Shown here: positions 6,737 to 11,004 of the stretch, in pieces | Position numbering within the stretch: the first letter of the stretch is position 1 | How the letters are laid out: each line of letters begins with the position of its first letter | From: Euryarchaeota archaeon UBA556 | Lineage (GTDB): Archaea > Thermoplasmatota > Poseidoniia > Poseidoniales > Thalassarchaeaceae | Assembly (NCBI GenBank): GCA_002494975.1 | Contig: DADI01000008.1 | Span: 4,968 to 17,734, forward strand | Length of the DNA: 12,767 bases | Reading direction: 5' to 3' | The notes under the pieces: generated by a model | Databases searched by the model: none | The model's input: only the letters and a program-made list of their open reading frames with translations | Told to the model about the DNA's origin: nothing | Program-made: the position numbers and the translations under genes

Positions 6737-6778
6737 ATAATATAGTAGTCAACAATATAATGCCTAACTTTGGAAAAT
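6734..6778 (+). repeat. 45-bp exact direct repeat, copy 2; supplies the ATPase stop codon
   Basis: All 45 bases match 6213-6257 and the match ends sharply at both sides. The copy begins exactly at the TAA stop of the ATPase, so the present end of that gene was set by the duplication junction. It is in a different frame and not translated. Confidence 0.95.
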
Positions 6779-6837
6779 AAATTTAATTAGTTCAGATACT
6801 GATGCCGATGATGCCGATGGATTAATTATCCATAATA

Positions 6838-6847
6838 CTTATATAGG
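6838..6847 (+). promoter_or_regulatory. Possible TATA box for a small RNA
   Basis: CTTATATAGG is centred about 26 nt before base 6869, where a short hairpin-forming, GC-richer sequence begins. Confidence 0.3.
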
Positions 6848-6868
6848 TAATCCCAGTCTACTAGAATC

Positions 6869-6910
6869 AGTGAAAGTGGTGCACTCACGAACTTCCCCAT
6901 CCCGCACCAA
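6869..6910 (+). ncRNA. Possible small hairpin RNA preceding the second TTAAA tract
   Basis: TGGTGC (6877-6882) pairs with GCACCA (6904-6909) around a C-rich loop. GTGA/TCAC (6870-6873, 6885-6888) offers an alternative. It is followed at once by six TTAAA units, the same arrangement as the structured RNA at 5299-5412. The evidence is a TATA-like box at the right distance and this parallel only. Confidence 0.25.
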
Positions 6911-6940
6911 TTAAATTAAATTAAATTAAATTAAATTAAA
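6911..6940 (+). repeat. TTAAA pentanucleotide tract (six exact copies)
   Basis: Six perfect TTAAA units. With the 5415-5438 tract it brackets the ATPase gene and its 3' patchwork. The last units could act as a TATA element for a transcript starting near 6962. Confidence 0.9.
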
Positions 6941-7007
6941 CCCAATTCTACGCCCCCATTATAACTGAGGAAGTAAGGAGGGTCTTTGAGCCTACGGAGA
7001 TATGATT

Positions 7008-7175
7008 ATGGAAACTGATACTCTATTATTAATTGTGGCTGCACTGGGAACTATTCAAGCAATTCATGGATTGGGTTTTCTATACGTTTTACGTTGGATG
7101 CTCTGGAGAAATCAACAGTTGACATTATTATTGACAGAATATTATAGTAAAATAAAACCTGACAAGGAAGACTAA
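7008..7175 (+). CDS. Small 55-aa single-pass membrane protein
   Basis: The ATG at 7008 has GGAGA (6996-7000) at suitable spacing; an in-frame ATG at 7002 would add two residues. Residues 5-29 are hydrophobic (TLLLIVAALGTIQAIHGLGF) and end in a basic/aromatic flank RWMLWRNQQ, followed by a polar tail ending KIKPDKED. This is a typical N-out, C-in single helix, opposite in layout to the tail-anchored proteins that follow. A stronger ribosome site AAGGAGGG at 6975-6982 precedes a ten-codon frame starting at TTG 6986 that overlaps this start, perhaps a leader peptide. The length suits a holin-like or assembly accessory protein, but no family is recognised. It lies upstream of the FGH-motif genes and ends at their first TATA box. 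Confidence 0.6.
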   Translation: METDTLLLIVAALGTIQAIHGLGFLYVLRWMLWRNQQLTLLLTEYYSKIKPDKED

Positions 7176-7185
7176 TATTATATAG
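7176..7185 (+). promoter_or_regulatory. TATA box of the 172-aa gene
   Basis: TATTATATAG is centred 26 nt before the ATG at 7207, giving a leaderless mRNA. The box begins at the stop codon of the 55-aa gene. Confidence 0.55.
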
Positions 7186-7206
7186 TCGTGATAATTAATA
7201 GTAAAT

Positions 7207-7725
7207 ATGTCTTTCGGACACGATTTTTTCTCTTATGATTCAATTTTCACTTCAAATGCAGAATCTGCAGTTTTTAATGCAACCGACTTTGATATTCCTA
7301 AACAAAACTCTATATTTGGAACTGTTAAGGCAAAGTGGGTAGAGGCAACACAAACATACCATTACAAAGCAGGGTATATGTCGGATTGGGCTGATACAGG
7401 CAAATCAAGTGCTTCCCAAGTCAAAGATTCAACGGTTCAAGTAAATATGGGTAATCATGCTAATGGCGACCCAATAGTTCATAGCGTTAAAAGTAAAATA
7501 GATGCAGGGCAAGGATTAGAGTTTGACTCACTTTCACCTGCTGACGGTGGTTCTGAAGATCCAAATGAAGATCCAGTTCAAGGTTGCATGGATGAAGAAG
7601 CAACTAATTATAATCCAGATGCTACTGAAGATGATAGTAGTTGTAAATATGAAGAAAATGAAGAAGAGATAAATCCTTTATTCTTAGTGGCTGGTGCGGT
7701 GTTACTAGTCCTTATTATCAAATAA
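7207..7725 (+). CDS. Tail-anchored FGH-motif protein with one GCMD repeat (172 aa)
   Basis: Leaderless ATG start. The N terminus MSFGHDFF is shared in pattern with the next two genes. Residues 30-110 are a polar, probably beta-rich domain with several Tyr, Trp and His. Residues 126-148 form one Cys-bounded repeat of the GCMDEEATNYNPDAT type, with a second Cys after EDDSS. This motif family is widespread in secreted proteins of marine microbes and likely makes a disulfide- or calcium-stabilised loop. The last 18 residues (NPLFLVAGAVLLVLIIK) are a single membrane helix at the extreme C terminus, and no signal peptide exists. That is tail-anchored architecture. The alanine codons contain no GCC, unlike the ATPase gene. 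It is probably an envelope or surface protein; the exact role is unknown. Confidence 0.8.
   Translation: MSFGHDFFSYDSIFTSNAESAVFNATDFDIPKQNSIFGTVKAKWVEATQTYHYKAGYMSDWADTGKSSASQVKDSTVQVNMGNHANGDPIVHSVKSKIDAGQGLEFDSLSPADGGSEDPNEDPVQGCMDEEATNYNPDATEDDSSCKYEENEEEINPLFLVAGAVLLVLIIK
7585..7644 (+). repeat. GCMD-repeat DNA, copy 1 (58 of 60 bases match 8259-8318)
   Basis: It differs from 8259-8318 by two adjacent bases; the last 46 bases are identical. Near-identity at the DNA level, including synonymous positions, implies recent copying between the two genes. Confidence 0.9.
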
Positions 7726-7739
7726 TTATCTTGCATAAC

Positions 7740-7772
7740 AATAAATAGTAGTTTAAGAAAATAATTAATATG
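7740..7772 (+). promoter_or_regulatory. TATA box and start region of the 209-aa gene, duplicated at 8414
   Basis: AATAAATAG (7740-7748) lies 26 nt before the ATG at 7770. The 33 bases up to the ATG match 8414-8446 at 29 positions, so the promoter was copied along with the start of the gene. Confidence 0.65.
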
Positions 7773-8399
7773 ACCTTCGGACATGATGTTTTTCAGAGAG
7801 GATTTGCTGCGGAAGTTTTGTTTCGTGCATCAGACGATCACGCAGAAATATCTTATCGATCACACAATAAAAGTAAAATTGGTGGTAAAGTAGTTTGTAA
7901 AAAAATTACTAGTCCTTATAATGTAACCTATTCTTCTGGAGGTTCAAAGGCTGGAATGAAGGCACAAAATTACCGAACCTTAAAGGCTGCAAAGGCTGCT
8001 GCCGAGAAATATGACTTAACAGGAAAATGGGTCTATCTAGGTGATGTATCTCCATCTTTGGATGACTGTAGTGATGATGTCGAAAAAACATGCCCAGAGG
8101 GACAAGTTCTTAAATTTAATACTGCGACTGATACCTGGGAATGTGCTCCCGTAGACAATGGTGATGATGTTAGGGGGTGCATGGATTCTGATGCAAATAA
8201 CTACGACTCAAAAGCGACTGTAGATGACGGCTCTTGTAAGTATGATGAAACTGGTGGGTGCATGGATGAAACAGCAACTAATTATAATCCAGATGCTACT
8301 GAAGATGATAGTAGTTGTGAGTATGACGAAGAAGGCAGCGTTCTAAATGGTATATTCTTAGTGGCTGCTGTAGCCGTAATAGGTTCTATGTTTATCTAA
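7770..8399 (+). CDS. Tail-anchored FGH-motif protein with two GCMD repeats (209 aa)
   Basis: Leaderless ATG; the N terminus MTFGHDVF matches its upstream paralogue. Residues 30-85 are basic and Lys/Ser/Gly-rich. CPEGQVLKFNTATDTWECAP, about residues 109-128, is a short Cys-Cys module with a GxxLxFN...WxC pattern seen in surface and tail proteins. Two GCMD-type repeats follow at about 136-158 and 163-185; the second is nearly identical in DNA to that of the preceding gene. The last 19 residues (LNGIFLVAAVAVIGSMFI) form the only membrane helix. There is no signal peptide, so it is tail-anchored. It probably sits with its paralogues on the same membrane. Whether its Cys repeats lie outside the cell or inside an envelope cannot be told from sequence. 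Confidence 0.8.
   Translation: MTFGHDVFQRGFAAEVLFRASDDHAEISYRSHNKSKIGGKVVCKKITSPYNVTYSSGGSKAGMKAQNYRTLKAAKAAAEKYDLTGKWVYLGDVSPSLDDCSDDVEKTCPEGQVLKFNTATDTWECAPVDNGDDVRGCMDSDANNYDSKATVDDGSCKYDETGGCMDETATNYNPDATEDDSSCEYDEEGSVLNGIFLVAAVAVIGSMFI
8259..8318 (+). repeat. GCMD-repeat DNA, copy 2
   Basis: Partner of 7585-7644. The neighbouring repeat in the same gene (from about 8178) is much more diverged, so copying was between genes and not simple tandem expansion. Confidence 0.9.
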
Positions 8400-8413
8400 G
8401 TATTTTACAAAAT

Positions 8414-8446
8414 AATAAATAGTAGTTCAATAAAGTGATTAATATG
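8414..8446 (+). promoter_or_regulatory. TATA box and start region of the 133-aa gene
   Basis: AATAAATAG (8414-8422) is 26 nt before the ATG at 8444. It is a near copy of 7740-7772. Its GATTAATATG ending recurs at 9019-9028 before another gene. Confidence 0.65.
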
Positions 8447-8845
8447 TTCGGACACAGTGCTTGGGATACTACAGTTAAATATTCCGAGGGGAGATCTTCA
8501 AAAAGAATTTCCAAAGGCTATAAAGCAGAAGTTGATGAATCAATCCAACGCCGACCAAAAGCCGGTTCTATGACTGACTGTCAAGTTAGTGAGTGGAGTG
8601 CCTGGGAAGTTTCTAATGATGGTTGTATAGAGATTCGCACTCGTAATGTTGTTAGTGAACCTACGTGTGGTGGAAAAGAATGTCCTATATTAGTAGAAGA
8701 AAGACCAGTTGGTGCACAAGACTCTGTTTGGGGTTGGAGTGAATGGGCAGCGGATCCAAACGATCCTTGTTTCGAAATCCGAAAAAGAATTATGATATCT
8801 CCTGCTACCTGTGGAGGAAATCCAAACGATCCTTTACTAAGTTGA
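8444..8845 (+). CDS. FGH-motif protein with TSP1-like repeats, apparently truncated (133 aa)
   Basis: I take the ATG at 8444 because it fits the leaderless spacing and gives MFGHSAWD, in line with its paralogues; a GTG at 8435 is in frame. Residues 9-45 are basic and include AEVDESIQRRP, found again in the next gene. Two thrombospondin-type-1-like units follow. Residues 46-80 have C-x4-W-x2-W, IEIRTR and PTCGGKEC. Residues 96-125 have WGWSEW, DPNDPCFEIRKR and PATCGG. TSP1 units mediate adhesion in extracellular proteins. The second unit stops short: after CGG the sequence falls into a copy of the NPNDP segment and ends LLS. Unlike its relatives it has no C-terminal membrane helix, so it is probably a truncated member or depends on the anchored proteins encoded next. 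Confidence 0.75.
   Translation: MFGHSAWDTTVKYSEGRSSKRISKGYKAEVDESIQRRPKAGSMTDCQVSEWSAWEVSNDGCIEIRTRNVVSEPTCGGKECPILVEERPVGAQDSVWGWSEWAADPNDPCFEIRKRIMISPATCGGNPNDPLLS
8525..8556 (+). repeat. 32-bp exact repeat, copy 1 (AEVDESIQRRP linker)
   Basis: Identical to 8867-8898 and in the same reading phase, encoding AEVDESIQRRP in both genes. Both flanks diverge immediately. Confidence 0.95.
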
Positions 8846-8854
8846 GGGAAAATT

Positions 8855-9013
8855 ATGGATTTTTATGCAGAAGTTGATGAATCAATCCAACGCCGACCTT
8901 CTGGAGTTTGTGAAGACACGTCTGAATCTACTTTAGACATTTCTACTATTCTAAAAAGTCCTGTTACTATCGTAGTCGGTCTAGGATTAGTAGGGTTCTT
9001 ATTATTAGGTTGA
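8855..9013 (+). CDS. Small tail-anchored protein, 52 aa, carrying the duplicated linker
   Basis: The ATG at 8855 follows GAGGGA (8844-8849), which overlaps the stop of the previous gene, so translation is likely coupled. Residues 5-15 are AEVDESIQRRP, encoded by the exact 32-bp repeat. A short acidic linker with one Cys follows, then a single C-terminal membrane helix (SPVTIVVGLGLVGFLLLG, residues 35-52). There is no signal peptide. It looks like the anchor half of a longer protein of the 133-aa type from which the TSP1 units have been removed; conversely, that neighbour has the units and lacks the anchor. It may be a deletion product kept as a small anchored protein. Confidence 0.65.
   Translation: MDFYAEVDESIQRRPSGVCEDTSESTLDISTILKSPVTIVVGLGLVGFLLLG
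8867..8898 (+). repeat. 32-bp exact repeat, copy 2
   Basis: Partner of 8525-8556, spaced 342 bases downstream, which is a whole number of codons. Confidence 0.95.
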
Positions 9014-9025
9014 GGATAGATTAAT

Positions 9026-9283
9026 ATGGAAAAGTGTATTAATTGGAGCGATTGGAAAGAAGATCCACGAGATAATTGTTTTGAAACTAGATCTTGTTTA
9101 GAATTTGAGAAAGTAGATGAAGATGATTCACTTTTAAAGAAATTGTTTTTTGCAGAAGCGGATTCGAATTCTTCTACAGTTCCCATAAATAAAAAATACT
9201 TTTCTACCGGAGCAATACCATTTGTATTGACAACAACCGCCTTGATCGGTGCATCCGCTTTATTAATCGGTAAAATAAAGTAA
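9026..9283 (+). CDS. Tail-anchored protein with a TSP1-like half unit (85 aa)
   Basis: The ATG at 9026 has GAGGAT (9012-9017), which overlaps the previous stop codon. Residues 4-24 (CINWSDWKEDPRDNCFETR, then SC) repeat the WSxW, DPxDxCFExR pattern of the second TSP1-like unit of the 133-aa protein, but only its first half. An acidic stretch follows (KVDEDDS), then polar residues, and a membrane helix at about residues 62-82 (IPFVLTTTALIGASALLIG) ends in KIK, with no signal peptide. The GATTAATATG start context matches the 133-aa gene, another sign of common origin. It is the last gene of the tail-anchored cluster and ends just before a new TATA box. Function unknown; probably surface-exposed or envelope-associated. 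Confidence 0.75.
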   Translation: MEKCINWSDWKEDPRDNCFETRSCLEFEKVDEDDSLLKKLFFAEADSNSSTVPINKKYFSTGAIPFVLTTTALIGASALLIGKIK

Positions 9284-9284
9284 C

Positions 9285-9294
9285 TATTAAGTAG
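9285..9294 (+). promoter_or_regulatory. TATA box of the 9318 operon
   Basis: TATTAAGTAG is centred about 28 nt before the ATG at 9318; a leaderless or near-leaderless mRNA is predicted. Confidence 0.5.
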
Positions 9295-9317
9295 GTAAAT
9301 GCTATATCCTATAATCC

Positions 9318-9719
9318 ATGAGTTCTCCAAACGGCCTCACCTTTGATTGGGATGATGTGGGTCTTGAAGACAAAAAGGTTCAAGATGCTCTCTCATGGCT
9401 TAATTTTAATTTTGGCCAAGGAAATGTTTGGTATCGTCTTTCTTCTTCTGGAGATGGACTTCATATTATTATTGCACGAATGATAGTTGATCCAAAAACT
9501 TTGAATAGATATATTGAACCGATTCCTATGGCTGCTGAAGATCAAATTAGTTATCGTAAGAAACTGGCCACGGATCCTTGGAATCTAGAATGTCAAGGAA
9601 GATTTATTTCCGATGCGGCTCGAAAGTTAGGTGGCCGAAATACTTCTCGTATTTTTATCGTAAAAAATGGAAACATTTCTGGAGATTGGAATTGTTGGAT
9701 TACTGAAACTATGGTGTAA
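9318..9719 (+). CDS. Possible minimal AEP (archaeo-eukaryotic primase)-like protein, 133 aa
   Basis: Two motifs stand out at the right distance from each other. LTFDWDD has Asp10 and Asp12, like the metal-binding DxD of AEP motif I. YRLSSSGDGLHIIIAR (residues 39-54) has Ser44, Gly47 and His49, like the SGxGxH of motif II. Further on, DPWNLECQGRFISDAARKL and RIFIVKNG resemble the downstream part of such domains, with an Asp that could be motif III. At 133 residues it is much shorter than a typical primase-polymerase domain, so it may be a reduced, non-catalytic or partner-dependent version, or another protein with a similar loop. Leaderless ATG start; the next gene starts two bases after the stop. 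A replication role is inferred from the motifs alone. Confidence 0.55.
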   Translation: MSSPNGLTFDWDDVGLEDKKVQDALSWLNFNFGQGNVWYRLSSSGDGLHIIIARMIVDPKTLNRYIEPIPMAAEDQISYRKKLATDPWNLECQGRFISDAARKLGGRNTSRIFIVKNGNISGDWNCWITETMV

Positions 9720-9721
9720 TT

Positions 9722-9898
9722 ATGCCTTCTATTCCAGAACCTGAATATCGTTGGCTTAAAATGATGTTTGAGTATAAAATTCTAATGGGATATAAATATC
9801 AAATCGAAGATGAATTACCTACAATAGAAATTGAAGAGATTATGGATGCCGTAGAAAACAATTTAAGGCTTCAAGAATACTCTCCACAGAAGTATTAA
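9722..9898 (+). CDS. Unknown 58-aa acidic protein
   Basis: An ATG two bases after the preceding stop codon suggests coupled translation. The protein (MPSIPEPEYRWLKMMFEYKI at the start) is largely helical and acidic with many Glu, Tyr and Met and no cysteine or membrane segment: residues 9-28 and 33-52 read as two amphipathic helices. Its stop codon lies within the TATA box of the next operon, a sign of compact packing. It may be a subunit partner of the AEP-like protein. I recognise no family. Confidence 0.65.
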   Translation: MPSIPEPEYRWLKMMFEYKILMGYKYQIEDELPTIEIEEIMDAVENNLRLQEYSPQKY

Positions 9899-9902
9899 AT
9901 AC
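9893..9902 (+). promoter_or_regulatory. TATA box of the 9924 operon
   Basis: TATTAAATAC, identical to the ATPase box, is centred 26 nt before the ATG at 9924, a textbook leaderless spacing. It overlaps the end of the upstream gene. Confidence 0.7.
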
Positions 9903-9923
9903 AAAGAATCACTACTACACATT

Positions 9924-10346
9924 ATGAACCAAGAAGAAACACGATATTGGCCAAGAGTCGGACTATACGTAACTCGGAAGACCGCTAATGAATTTATTTC
10001 TCGTATGGGAAATACTGGAAATGTTTTAGATGATGACCTCGAGGAGTTTGTGCAAAATACTACTCCAGATCCTATGTATTTAACTGCAGAGGTTGAAGAA
10101 TTATTTAATTCTGAATATGAGTCTCAAGATATCACTCCGGACAATAAAGCCATACTAGAATTGATGCAATTCGAGTCGAAGAAAAAGGAATTTATTTTAC
10201 AACATAAAGGAGATGGTATGACTTTACAAGAAGCCAAAGATGCTTACAAAGTGGAATTGGATAAAAAAGTTTTCAATGCATTGCCAGAATCCTCTCAAAA
10301 AAGAGTTTTAGAATTAAAAGAAAAGAATGAAGCAGAAGAAGAATAA
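9924..10346 (+). CDS. Unknown 140-aa acidic protein
   Basis: The leaderless ATG is well supported by the TATA box. The N-terminal 35 residues (YWPRVGLYVTRKTANEFISR) are mixed alpha/beta. The rest is mostly helical and strongly acidic: DDDLEEFVQ, then LTAEVEELF, then a charged C-terminal part from about residue 90 (ESKKKEFILQHKG, ALPESSQKRVLELKEKNEAEEE) that could form a coiled coil. There is no cysteine, signal peptide or membrane helix. It begins a three-gene operon with a winged-helix-like protein 15 bases downstream. A scaffold-like or adaptor role would suit the composition, but nothing in the sequence proves it. Confidence 0.75.
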   Translation: MNQEETRYWPRVGLYVTRKTANEFISRMGNTGNVLDDDLEEFVQNTTPDPMYLTAEVEELFNSEYESQDITPDNKAILELMQFESKKKEFILQHKGDGMTLQEAKDAYKVELDKKVFNALPESSQKRVLELKEKNEAEEE

Positions 10347-10361
10347 TTTGGAGTTGATTAA

Positions 10362-10790
10362 TTGAGCGACTTCGACAAGAGACAACGGCCACTACCTTTA
10401 ACAGAAACTTTAGTTTTTGATATCGTAGATTATTTATTGAAGCATGAAGGTTATGGATATTCTACGCAGATCTCATCTTTTATGGTATCTCATAAACCCA
10501 GAAGATATACTTCTAGAGAAGTTGTAGGGATATTAAGAAATAGACCTATGTTTCGTCATGCACAATCCAAAGATAGAAAAGGCGGTATTCGTTGGAGATT
10601 AGATTTACTACAATTAGAAAGATACTTAGCCCAAAAAGGTTTCCAAGAAAGAGCCAATGAATTAGGTTTGTATGATAAGATGAGAGAATTAAAATTATCC
10701 CAGATCACTAATACGGTAATGGTATTAGAAGAAATGGATACTATGAATATCAATGAAGTTTACGAAAAAATCGCTACTTTGTGGAGTTAA
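10362..10790 (+). CDS. Winged-helix-like DNA-binding protein, 142 aa
   Basis: The TTG start is supported by GGAG (10350-10353) eight bases upstream. Residues 13-75 fit a winged helix: a first helix (LVFDIVDYLLKHEG), a Ser/Thr-rich turn, a recognition-like helix in RRYTSREVVGILRNRPMFR (basic, with the TSREV turn), and a wing RKGGIRWRLD. This TSxEVxxxLRxxPxF...GxxxWxL pattern is common in small archaeal wHTH proteins. A C-terminal helical part (residues 78-142) includes LERYLAQKGF and a hydrophobic heptad-like stretch suitable for dimer formation. It is a good candidate regulator of the element, and the inverted repeat at 5438-5452 or the TATCC repeats at 10933-10968 could be its targets. A role in replication or packaging is not excluded. 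Confidence 0.65.
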   Translation: MSDFDKRQRPLPLTETLVFDIVDYLLKHEGYGYSTQISSFMVSHKPRRYTSREVVGILRNRPMFRHAQSKDRKGGIRWRLDLLQLERYLAQKGFQERANELGLYDKMRELKLSQITNTVMVLEEMDTMNINEVYEKIATLWS

Positions 10791-10807
10791 AGTATGGTGG
10801 GATTTAC

Positions 10808-10930
10808 TTGGATATCGAAGCATGGCATAAAGAACATAGAGAAGTGTCAGCACTTATTAGAACAGTAACTACTCTACTCAATGTGATCATTTCAGCAGCG
10901 GTCGCTGTGAAAGTATTTGATTTAATCTAA
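10808..10930 (+). CDS. Tiny tail-anchored membrane protein, 40 aa
   Basis: The TTG start at 10808 follows GGTGGGAT (10796-10803), and the frame ends at TAA 10928-10930. The first 18 residues are charged (DIEAWHKEHREVSALIR). Residues 20-38 are a hydrophobic helix (VTTLLNVIISAAVAVKVF) and the protein ends two residues later, so it too is tail-anchored without a signal peptide. It lies 17 bases after the wHTH gene in the same operon. A competing ATG frame at 10794 gives only 23 polar residues. A small membrane partner or holin-like role is possible; no family recognised. Confidence 0.5.
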   Translation: MDIEAWHKEHREVSALIRTVTTLLNVIISAAVAVKVFDLI

Positions 10931-10945
10931 TTTATCCATTTTTAT
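10931..10945 (+). terminator. T-rich stretch after the 9924 operon
   Basis: T-rich sequence including T5 at 10939-10943 right after the 40-aa gene, without a hairpin. This fits archaeal T-run termination, but it overlaps the TATCC repeats. Confidence 0.3.
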
Positions 10946-10968
10946 CCGAAGTATCCCATTCTCTATCC
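10933..10968 (+). promoter_or_regulatory. Four TATCC repeats upstream of the 11005 promoter
   Basis: TATCC occurs at 10933, 10943, 10952 and 10964, about one DNA turn apart, and ends just before the TATA box at 10974. Two of the units extend to TATCCGAA, 21 bases apart. This looks like a phased binding site for an activator or repressor. Confidence 0.45.
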
Positions 10969-10973
10969 GAATC

Positions 10974-10983
10974 TATTAAATAG
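10974..10983 (+). promoter_or_regulatory. TATA box of the 11005 operon
   Basis: TATTAAATAG is centred about 26 nt before the ATG at 11005. An AGGTGG at 10995-11000 also lies close to the start, so a short leader is possible. Confidence 0.65.
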
Positions 10984-11004
10984 TAAGATGTAATAGGTGG
11001 AAGT

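Larger units (their letters stand above)
6768..6914 (+). pseudogene. Scrap of Asp-repeat (TSP3-like) coding sequence without a start
   Basis: A frame open from 6768 to the TAA at 6912-6914 reads SSDTDADDADGLIIHNTYIG and onward, but has no ATG or ribosome site. The DTDADDADG core resembles the Asp repeats of the first gene. The 14-base string at 6807-6820 is identical to 904-917 there. It starts inside the 45-bp duplicated segment. I read it as a gene remnant in a patchwork region. Chance similarity of a short GAT-rich run is possible. Confidence 0.3.

Noticed and set aside
8863..9330. Antisense open frame of 155 codons across the tail-anchored genes
   Set aside because: It covers two + strand genes with ribosome sites, membrane helices and shared repeats. 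The antisense product shows no recognisable motif.
10794..10865. 23-codon ATG frame after the wHTH gene
   Set aside because: Its product is short and polar without features. The overlapping TTG frame at 10808 has a ribosome site and a membrane helix and is more convincing.
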